From assembly GCF_013009555.1 (NCBI RefSeq), contig NZ_CP046176.1:1953501-2017500 (forward strand): a stretch of 64,000 nt of DNA, read 5' to 3'. Position 1 is the stretch's first letter; each line of letters begins with the position of its first letter. This stretch comes from Phocaeicola dorei (GTDB lineage: Bacteria; Bacteroidota; Bacteroidia; Bacteroidales; Bacteroidaceae). This document shows, in pieces, positions 54,659 through 61,352 of the stretch. The notes below the pieces were generated by a model. The model made no database searches, was not told where the DNA came from, and saw nothing but the letters and a program-made list of their open reading frames with translations. The position numbers and the translations under genes are program-made.

Positions 54659-54877
54659 ATGGAGAATTTTCAGATAAGAAGTTACGGGAAAAGCGAACTG
54701 GCCCTGTGCTACAGTCCCGATATTACCGAGAGTGCCGCACGGCGCAAACTGATGCGCTGGATAGACCGCAAGCCGGGACTGATGGGGGCGATGCGGGCTG
54801 CCGGATACAATGAGCTGTCACACACTTTCCTGCCCCTTGAGGTGAAACTTATCGTAGAGGCGTTGGGGGAGCCCTGA
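54659..54877 (+). CDS. DUF4248 family protein
   Basis: 72 residues: MENFQIRSYGKSELALCYSP, then ESAARRKLMRWIDRKPGLM and EVKLIVEALGEP. The family occurs in Bacteroidales beside HU-like, VirE_N and DUF3987 genes. The helical RRKLMRWI / LMGAMRAAGY arrangement could be a DNA-binding fold. It is the only plus-strand gene of the module and is transcribed divergently from the HU-like gene across the tandem repeats, so a regulatory role is attractive but unproven. Confidence 0.8.
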   Translation: MENFQIRSYGKSELALCYSPDITESAARRKLMRWIDRKPGLMGAMRAAGYNELSHTFLPLEVKLIVEALGEP

Positions 54878-54882
54878 GGATG

Positions 54883-54946
54883 CTGGAAGATCCACGGGAA
54901 TGCCGGGGATTCTCCGGGAGCACTGGAAGATCCACGGGAATACCGG
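54883..54946. repeat. 24-bp direct repeat, 40-bp period
   Basis: CTGGAAGATCCACGGGAA plus TGCCGG (54883-54906) recurs as the same 18 bases plus TACCGG (54923-54946); 23 of 24 match. It lies just after the DUF4248 stop. Function unknown. Confidence 0.6.
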
Positions 54947-54965
54947 CATCACAACCGGAGATGCG

Positions 54966-55014
54966 AAACGCAGACGCAGACGCAGCAGACGCAGGTCCTT
55001 TTTTCTCACACACG
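54966..55014. repeat. 49-bp inverted repeat, left copy
   Basis: Identical over 49 bases, in opposite orientation, to 56528-56576 inside the DUF3987 gene. Built on the repeated word GCAGAC followed by a T6 run and TCTCACACACG. It sits between the DUF4248 and DUF3987 stops. Confidence 0.8.
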
Positions 55015-55054
55015 CGCACGTACCTTATATATGCATGTGCGCATGTTTTCTTTG

Positions 55055-56884
55055 TTACCTTTGTTTTTTTGAGTAGACTCCTTTCCCTTTCACCATCACC
55101 ATATTCAGCGCGCCTTTTTCCCTCAGGCGCTGTATCCAGCTGCGTGCGGTGTTGACCGGGATATTCAGCTTCTCCGCTTGCTCCATCACCATCTGTTTGG
55201 TGAATTCTTGCGGCAGGGCCGCATACAGCATCTCACGGTCCGCTATTCCCCGGCTGTTCAGTTCCGTACTTTTGTCCAGGAACGAAAGTATGTGCGTGGC
55301 ATGAAGGTACAGGGGCTCGCACAAAGCCAGCACGGCACGGAAGTCCTCATCGGTGATGGACAGGTTATGCCGGGTGATGATACCGTCCTTCAGGTTTTCG
55401 GGGTTTATAGTGGGATCCGGTACGGCCAGCGAGGGAATTTCCAGACTGCGCAGCAGCGCCGTGATACACATCATGCGGCACAGGATGGTCCCCATACGCA
55501 TCACCGAAGCAGACATCTCTTCGCCCGTCACTAGAGAAGAGCGGTAGAACAGGGCGCTGAAGTGCCCGTTGAACTCATCTTTCTGCTGCTGGGTGAATTT
55601 CAGGGTGAACAGTCCTTTCTTCTTCAGCTCGTCCCTGCTGGCCTTCCATTCGTGTCCCATCCGGATGAACTCTGCTTCCACGTCCAGTTCATCTTCGCCG
55701 AACTGGTCTTTCCATTCGCCTACACGGGGCATGTAATAGAATATGTTTCGCGAGAACTGTCCGTTCTCCGGCGAGGAGATGAGCGGCTTTATCTGTGCGG
55801 GCGTGCCCGAGAGGAGTACGGACAGGTAACAGGCGGTGGTTTCCTTGTATTCCCGGTCTGTGCGGCGGTTGTAGGACAGGCGGTCGTGGTCGAACGCCTT
55901 GCGCAGCGTGTCGCTCCAGTTGCCGAATTCCGTCCCTATGGCCGTCGATACGGTGTCCGCCTCGCTCTCGCAGATAATCCCCGTTCCGTCCGAGTCTATC
56001 AGGTTTTGCAGCAGTCCCGTGCCCGTGTTGTTGCCGGGGATGATGAACATGCGGTTGGGCGGCGCCACGGGCGGCTCCTTGTCCTTGCGTGCCTTCCCCA
56101 GCGCTTCGTAGGCTCTTAGCTCCTTGCGGTAAGCTTTCATGCTCTCCGCCACCTGCCGGCGTATTTCCTCGTGTATGGGCTCTATGAGTTTGCGTACCCA
56201 TACCAGTACACTCTTCCCTGCGGCGGCATGGCCCGTGATGAAGGTCTGCAGGCAGGGATACTGCCATTTGTCCCCGTACTTGCAGCGTACGATGTGCGAC
56301 AGTGAGGCGCCCAGCACCGTCATTGCTCCCAGCAGGAGCACATCATGCTGTGCCGGGGTCTTGGCAAAGGAGAGGATGCTCTTCAGCGGTTCGGGCCAGT
56401 CGTGATCTTGCGGAAAGTAGGGTAGGGGAGAGAGGGGTTCCGTTCCCTTCATTTCCTTTTCCTCTTCCTCGTGCTTCTTTTTTCCTGTTTCTTTTTCTTC
56501 ATTCTCCACCTTATTATATCGCGCGCACGTGTGTGAGAAAAAAGGACCTGCGTCTGCTGCGTCTGCGTCTGCGTTTTTGTGAGAGGGGGCGACTCTCACT
56601 CCGCACATTTCCGCCAGGTGGAACACGCTTCCCAGGTGGATGTCGCCCTTGCAGGTGTGCAGGGCGTTGCTGAACAGTTTCTCCGCCGCCGCACTGTCAT
56701 ACTTGGGCGAGAGGCTGCACAGGCTCATGAAATCCGCACGGCCCGCCTCGCCGCAGTCCGTGGCGATGGCAAATGCCAGTTGGGTGTATTCCAGATAGGT
56801 GGGCGCGATGTCCGCGTGTGATGCCTGTACCGCCTCCGTCAGGCGGTGCAGTTCTTCCAAAAGATTGTTTTTGTAATGATTCAT
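55055..56884 (-). CDS. DUF3987 domain protein (primase/helicase-like ATPase)
   Basis: 609 residues. N-terminal ~100 residues resemble a primase-C-terminal-type helical domain. Residues ~103-150 are a low-complexity linker (ADADAADAGPFFSHT, then a Lys/Glu-rich run) encoded by the 49-bp inverted repeat. The DUF3987 ATPase follows with Walker A GHAAAGKS (218-225), a likely Walker B region TGIICESEADTV and LSGTPAQIKPLI. The C-terminus (ALPQEFTKQMVMEQAEKLNI...) looks like a winged helix. This is the core replicative-type enzyme of the module, expected to act on DNA. Downstream of VirE_N with 131 bases between. Confidence 0.88.
   Translation of the reverse strand: MNHYKNNLLEELHRLTEAVQASHADIAPTYLEYTQLAFAIATDCGEAGRADFMSLCSLSPKYDSAAAEKLFSNALHTCKGDIHLGSVFHLAEMCGVRVAPSHKNADADAADAGPFFSHTCARYNKVENEEKETGKKKHEEEEKEMKGTEPLSPLPYFPQDHDWPEPLKSILSFAKTPAQHDVLLLGAMTVLGASLSHIVRCKYGDKWQYPCLQTFITGHAAAGKSVLVWVRKLIEPIHEEIRRQVAESMKAYRKELRAYEALGKARKDKEPPVAPPNRMFIIPGNNTGTGLLQNLIDSDGTGIICESEADTVSTAIGTEFGNWSDTLRKAFDHDRLSYNRRTDREYKETTACYLSVLLSGTPAQIKPLISSPENGQFSRNIFYYMPRVGEWKDQFGEDELDVEAEFIRMGHEWKASRDELKKKGLFTLKFTQQQKDEFNGHFSALFYRSSLVTGEEMSASVMRMGTILCRMMCITALLRSLEIPSLAVPDPTINPENLKDGIITRHNLSITDEDFRAVLALCEPLYLHATHILSFLDKSTELNSRGIADREMLYAALPQEFTKQMVMEQAEKLNIPVNTARSWIQRLREKGALNMVMVKGKGVYSKKQR
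56528..56576. repeat. 49-bp inverted repeat, right copy (inside DUF3987 gene)
   Basis: Perfect complement of 54966-55014, encoding residues ~103-119 of the DUF3987 protein. Recombination between the copies would invert about 1.5 kb and cut the protein off after its N-terminal domain. Confidence 0.8.
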
Positions 56885-56940
56885 ATTCCTTTTTATGTTA
56901 ATTTGGTTTCGGTATAAGAATACCTCGTTTCTGAATGATT

Positions 56941-57030
56941 CTGAATAAGCGGCCCGTTGGCCCGTGTGCTGCTATGCCCGTTGGCCGCGCTCTGTTCCGC
57001 ATGGGGATTGGCACATTAGCCCATGGGCGT
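56941..57030. repeat. REP-like element between VirE_N and DUF3987 genes
   Basis: Contains CTGTTCCGCATGG and GGCACATTAGCCCATGGGC, words shared with the element at 14926-15021, plus two GCCCGTTGGCC copies (56953 and 56977 region). The tail overlaps the VirE_N stop codon at 57016. Confidence 0.55.
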
Positions 57031-57657
57031 CTTGACTCTCATCAAGGCCCTTTCGTCATGCGACAGGAAGCAGGCCCGCACCAGGTCTTTGCCCGAGTAG
57101 TCCACTCCTTTGCCCTTGTCTTTGTCCGAGCAGTCGCCATACCTCAGGCGGGCGTACTCCATCAGCCAGTAGATGTTCTCGGCCGCATTCTGTTTCACGT
57201 CGCTTGTCCGGCCGAGATCGTAGGGCACGAAAGCCTTCACGCCGTGTCCTCCGGGGCTTACGAACACCAGTTCGGGCAGCAGGAAAGGGTCGTCGAACAA
57301 CTGCCGGCGCATCCTTTCGGCCTCCTCGCGGCTGTCCAGATGATCCAGATCCAGTATGCTCAATCCCGAAGGAGCCAGCAGCCGGTCGCTCCGGCGGTAG
57401 CTGAAAGTTCCGCAGGGGGTGACGTATGGCAGGGTGCTCTGTTTCAGCCTGCGGTACTCCTTCTCGTCACCGTATGCGGCGGCTGCGGCTTCGGTCAGTT
57501 TCTTCAGCCGCGGGCTGCCGGTGACTATGTTCCATACTTCCTCCAAGGTCAGTTCCTTGTGAGGGACGAGCGTGGTAGGCGTCACGTTTTTCCCGTTAGC
57601 GTCCTTCACCGGCGAGATGGGGGGAAGGAAAAAAGATAGTTTACGTTCTTGATTCAT
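57016..57657 (-). CDS. VirE N-terminal / BT4734-like protein
   Basis: 213 residues from ATG 57657. The frame runs open further upstream but without family resemblance. Core motifs: FSYRRSDRLLAPSGLSILDLDHL, an Asp-rich strand like the primase-type catalytic centre, then FVSPGGHGVKAFVPYD and DYSGKDLVRACFLSHD. The VirE_N domain usually precedes or is fused to DUF3987-type ATPases, and a primase-like role on DNA is suspected. Here it is a separate gene upstream of DUF3987. Confidence 0.88.
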   Translation of the reverse strand: MNQERKLSFFLPPISPVKDANGKNVTPTTLVPHKELTLEEVWNIVTGSPRLKKLTEAAAAAYGDEKEYRRLKQSTLPYVTPCGTFSYRRSDRLLAPSGLSILDLDHLDSREEAERMRRQLFDDPFLLPELVFVSPGGHGVKAFVPYDLGRTSDVKQNAAENIYWLMEYARLRYGDCSDKDKGKGVDYSGKDLVRACFLSHDERALMRVKTPMG

Positions 57658-58015
57658 GATTCGTTTTATTAAAAAAGTATTAATTTTGCATCCGCATTTT
57701 TTTTGCGTCCTCTGAATTTCTTCCCGAAGGTAGGAAGAACGGATTAAATGACGGGATGGAAGGTGTAACGGCTGCGAGAGGCCGGAAAGGTAGTATGACA
57801 AAAGACTTTTTATCGTGGGGAATACCGTTTTTATAAAGATTCCGGCATTGGCAATCAGTAGCTTATGCACGGGCCGTGTTAATGGGTTGCATCGTGGAAA
57901 CGTGCCCGTAACCTCTTGTAAAGGCATCCTGCTTTTTCTTCTTTCAGTCCCATTGTGAAGTAACGTGAAAAAAAAGAGGTTTATTTAATATTTTACAACT
58001 TAAAACAAATTTAAA
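57658..58015. other. Intergenic region right of the module
   Basis: Divergent spacer between VirE_N and a small-gene pair. A plus-strand -7-like TAATTTTG lies at 57681-57688, too far from the next gene to assign. T-rich and A-rich tracts near 57690 and 57970. No gene recognised. Confidence 0.4.
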
Positions 58016-58162
58016 ATGTCTAATGCAGAGTGCAGTTTCCCCAAATTGGGAGAGTTTTTAGAGTTATTGATGAATCGGTTGAAGATAACGAAGGTGCGTG
58101 TTCTCGGAGATGAGCATGTGGGGCCGGATACTTACGCCTCCCTAAAAAGGGGGTGGATTTGA
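58016..58162 (+). CDS. Small helix-turn-helix-like protein
   Basis: 48 codons: MSNAECSFPKLGEFLELL, then MNRLKITKVRVLGDEHVGPD and TYASLKRGWI. The pattern of two helices with a GPDTYASLKRG end resembles a minimal helix-turn-helix unit. Its 3' end overlaps the next small gene by 10 bases. Not recognised; reality of the gene rests on the overlap and on ATG with an A-rich leader. Confidence 0.45.
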   Translation: MSNAECSFPKLGEFLELLMNRLKITKVRVLGDEHVGPDTYASLKRGWI

Positions 58163-58374
58163 AAGTGAGTTATTATATTCATTTTGCCGACCATCTGCTG
58201 AAAGCGAAGGGCGAGGAGGTGTTCCGCCGCGTAGTGCAGGAGGGAGTGGATGCCTATATCAATAACTGGAAGCGGAAAGAGGCAGCCGAGGAAAAGGCGT
58301 ACGAGCTGAAGAAACAGGCCGAGAAGCTGGAGGCGCTGAGGGAGAGGATGAAGCAGCATAAGGATATCCTGTAA
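58153..58374 (+). CDS. Small coiled-coil protein
   Basis: 73 codons from GTG 58153. Helical N half (VSYYIHFADHLLKAKGEEVF) and a charged coiled coil (KRKEAAEEKAYELKKQAEKL). Overlaps the end of the preceding small gene, so translation is probably coupled. No family recognised; the two may form a small regulatory or toxin-antitoxin-like pair, which is speculative. Confidence 0.5.
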   Translation: MDLKVSYYIHFADHLLKAKGEEVFRRVVQEGVDAYINNWKRKEAAEEKAYELKKQAEKLEALRERMKQHKDIL

Positions 58375-58451
58375 GGCTGTTTTTTTCGTTTTCTTTTTGC
58401 TCTGTCATTGGGGAAGTGAGAGAGTCTGAATGAAAATGACCTGTTGTCTTG

Positions 58452-58512
58452 CTGTAGGGGGCGGGCCTGATTTGTCCGGACCGGCCGGTCACGGCCCATT
58501 TGCCCCCTACAG
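58452..58512. repeat. GC-rich nested palindrome
   Basis: Outer arms CTGTAGGGGGC (58452-58462) and GCCCCCTACAG (58502-58512) are exact complements; inside lies GACCGGCCGGTC (58479-58490), a perfect 12-bp palindrome, and GGGCC/GGCCC. Could be a terminator for the small-gene pair or a cruciform site. The rest of 58375-58733 holds no gene. Confidence 0.6.
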
Positions 58513-58670
58513 TAATCATGTGGCAGTTGCTCTGGAACTTCCGGGCAGTTTTCCCCTCTCCTGAGGCGGCTTTTTGTCCCTTTCTTAACATAATTGTCAT
58601 ATTCCGCCTAAAAAGTACCCTTTTCGTTTAAATAGTCTAATATAAATGCAATTTATATGAATTAAAGTTT

Positions 58671-58678
58671 TATCTTTG
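58671..58678 (+). promoter_or_regulatory. -7 box of the receptor/lipoprotein pair
   Basis: TATCTTTG 56 bases before ATG 58734; -33 not clear. Confidence 0.5.
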
Positions 58679-58733
58679 TCTTTCCTATTGGGAATGAAAT
58701 ACTAACTAATTAATTTAAATCAAAGACAAAATT

Positions 58734-61331
58734 ATGAGAAATCATCTAAAGCATTTCCTCCTGTTGGCAGTTCTGACAATCTGTTTCACTGCTACGGCTG
58801 TTGCGCAAGGAACAGTAAAAGGTAAAGTAGTAGATGCCGAGAACAATGAGCCATTGATTGGTGCCACTGTATCGGTCAGCGGTACGACACTGGGTACTGT
58901 AACGGATATGGACGGTAACTTTGTGTTGAAACTTACCTCTTCCAAGGCTACTCTTATATTCAAGTACTTGGGGTACAACGAAATTACGCATCAAGTAAAA
59001 GGAAGCAATACGATAGACTTGGGTGAGGTCAAGATGTCTCCTGATGCTATTGGTTTGGGTGAGGTCAGTGTTATTGCCTCTATTATAAAGAGTGACCGTC
59101 AGACCCCTATTCCTATTTCTAACGTGAAACTGGCCAAGATAGAGGAGAAAATAGGTAATCTGGAATTCCCCGAATTGCTGAAATCAGTTCCTTCGGTGTA
59201 TGTAACCCGTGAAAGCGGTGGTTATGGTGATTCCCGTATCAATATGCGTGGTTTTGATTCGTCCAACCTGGGCGTGCTGATCAATGGTGTGCCCATCAAC
59301 GGCATGGAAAACGGTAAGGTTTATTGGTCTAACTGGTCCGGTTTGTCTGATGTGAGCCAGTTTATCCAGGTACAGCGTGGTTTGGGTGCGTCAGCTTTAG
59401 GTATTTCTTCTGTGGGAGGAACCATGAATATGGTTACTAAAAGTACCGAAGCCCAGAAAGGCGGATCAGCTTATTTCGGTATCGGTAACGACGGTTTCCG
59501 CAAGTATTCGGTTTCTTTCTCTACCGGATTGATGGACAACGGATGGGCTATTACATTCATGGGGTCGCTGAATACGGGAGATGGTTACGTGAAAGGTACC
59601 AATTATGAAGGATGGACTTATTTTGGAAATATCTCGAAGGTAATCAACGATCATCATAAATTGTCATTGACAGCTTTCGGAGCTCCCCAGTGGCATAACC
59701 AACGTTCCACCATGCACTATATCGAGGATTACAAGAACAGCCCCGATGGCGGACGCTTCAATAATGGATACGGTTACATCAACGGTGAATTGATAGGTGG
59801 GGGATACGGATACAACTATTACCATAAACCTCAGGTTTCTTTGAACCATTACTGGACTATCGACGAGAAATCGACACTGACCACTTCTCTATATGGCTCT
59901 ATGGCTACAGGTGGAGGACGCCGTGCCCGTGGTGCGATGAGCAATTGGCTGACTATTGATAACAACACCGGCCGCCCTAAAGACGGTGCGATGATGACTC
60001 CGGACGGATTGTTTGATTACGAGCGTGCTATGGCTGCCAATGCGGCTTCTCAGAACGGGTCGCAGGTGATCTTTACCAATGCTGTCAATGACCATGACTG
60101 GTATGGCATGCTGAGTTCCTATAAGAATCATCTGACTGAGAACCTGACTCTTACGGGAGGTATTGACTTACGTTACTATAAAGGGTATCATACAGAGGAA
60201 ATTGATGATTTGCTGGGTGGTGAGTTCTATCTGCAGACCTCGCCGCTGGCATTCCAAACCAAGAACCAGCTGCTGAAAGTGGGTGACAAGTTCAATTACT
60301 ATAGCATTGGAGAGATATTCTGGGGCGGTGTTTTTGCACAGGCTGAATATAATACCGATAAGTGGTCGGGATTCCTGTCGGCATCATTGACCGAAGAGGC
60401 TTATAGATACGATGACCGTGGTGGTACGGATTCAAGATACTCTGCCACGGGTGCGGATAAACTGGACAGAGTGTCCAGCCTTCAGAATTTTCTGCCTTGG
60501 AGCGTGAAGGGTGGTTTTAACTATAAGTTCAATGACAACCACAATGTATTTGTCAATGCAGGATATTTTACCCGCGCGCCTTTCTTCAACTCTGTCTTTG
60601 CAAGCAATACGGCAGCTCCCGAAAAGGATGTACCCTACGAAAAGATTACTACGTTCGAATTGGGTTATGGATTTAGCACGGAACAGGTCAATATTGCATT
60701 GAATGGTTATTACACTCAATGGATGGATAAGTCCTTGCGCCGTAAGATCGGTCAGGAATATGCCAACCTTACAGGATTGGACGCAGTCCACATGGGTGTG
60801 GAACTGGAAGCGACTTACCGTCCTGTCAAGTCCTTTGAATTGAAAGGTATGTTCTCTTTAGGCGATTGGAAATGGAAAGATGATATTCATTTCACTATGT
60901 ATGATGAAGCGAATAATCCTATCGGAACATACGACGCTTATCTGAAAGATGTCCATGTGGGTAACTCCGCACAGCTCACTTCCGCATTGAGCGCCTCTTG
61001 GGAACCGTTCAAAGGATTTAAAATCTCGGCCGACTACAACTTCTTCGGCAAGAACTATGCAGACTTCGATCCTCAGAACCGGGTGAATGAAGCAGACGCC
61101 GGTATTGACTCCTGGAAGTTGCCGGATTATGGTACGATTGATTTGGGTATGAACTATCGTTTCAATATCACCAAAGATATCCGTGCCATCGTATACAGTA
61201 ATGTATATAATTTGACTAATACGGAATATATAGCCGATGCCAAGGACGGTACGAACCATGACTGGAAAACTGCATTGGTATATTACGGCTTCGGTACTAC
61301 ATGGTCTGCCGGTTTTAAAGTAATCTTTTAA
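58734..61331 (+). CDS. TonB-dependent receptor with carboxypeptidase-regulatory-like domain
   Basis: 865 residues, signal peptide ending ATAVAQ. Carboxypeptidase-regulatory-like domain (about 26-105, GTVKGKVVDAENNEPLIGAT), plug (about 115-245, with SRINMRGFDSSNLGVLINGV and QVQRGLGASALGISSVGGTM), then barrel ending FGTTWSAGFKVIF with C-terminal Phe. It is cotranscribed with a surface lipoprotein 21 bases downstream that is not SusD-like, so this is a receptor/lipoprotein pair of another kind. Substrate unknown. Confidence 0.9.
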   Translation: MRNHLKHFLLLAVLTICFTATAVAQGTVKGKVVDAENNEPLIGATVSVSGTTLGTVTDMDGNFVLKLTSSKATLIFKYLGYNEITHQVKGSNTIDLGEVKMSPDAIGLGEVSVIASIIKSDRQTPIPISNVKLAKIEEKIGNLEFPELLKSVPSVYVTRESGGYGDSRINMRGFDSSNLGVLINGVPINGMENGKVYWSNWSGLSDVSQFIQVQRGLGASALGISSVGGTMNMVTKSTEAQKGGSAYFGIGNDGFRKYSVSFSTGLMDNGWAITFMGSLNTGDGYVKGTNYEGWTYFGNISKVINDHHKLSLTAFGAPQWHNQRSTMHYIEDYKNSPDGGRFNNGYGYINGELIGGGYGYNYYHKPQVSLNHYWTIDEKSTLTTSLYGSMATGGGRRARGAMSNWLTIDNNTGRPKDGAMMTPDGLFDYERAMAANAASQNGSQVIFTNAVNDHDWYGMLSSYKNHLTENLTLTGGIDLRYYKGYHTEEIDDLLGGEFYLQTSPLAFQTKNQLLKVGDKFNYYSIGEIFWGGVFAQAEYNTDKWSGFLSASLTEEAYRYDDRGGTDSRYSATGADKLDRVSSLQNFLPWSVKGGFNYKFNDNHNVFVNAGYFTRAPFFNSVFASNTAAPEKDVPYEKITTFELGYGFSTEQVNIALNGYYTQWMDKSLRRKIGQEYANLTGLDAVHMGVELEATYRPVKSFELKGMFSLGDWKWKDDIHFTMYDEANNPIGTYDAYLKDVHVGNSAQLTSALSASWEPFKGFKISADYNFFGKNYADFDPQNRVNEADAGIDSWKLPDYGTIDLGMNYRFNITKDIRAIVYSNVYNLTNTEYIADAKDGTNHDWKTALVYYGFGTTWSAGFKVIF

Positions 61332-61352
61332 TCTCTAAAATAGTCAATAAAT

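Noticed and set aside
54880..55155. Plus-strand frame encoding a peptide with the ADADAADAGPFFSHT stretch
   Set aside because: The resemblance to the DUF3987 linker comes only from the 49-bp inverted repeat; no start signal or other similarity.
52694..57657. Ordinary prophage
   Set aside because: Amidase, membrane peptide and primase-like genes are phage-like, but no integrase, terminase, capsid or tail genes are present in the region.
57658..57927. N-terminal extension of the VirE_N protein
   Set aside because: The family core begins just after ATG 57657; the upstream part is low in similarity to any protein pattern and lies in an AT-rich spacer.
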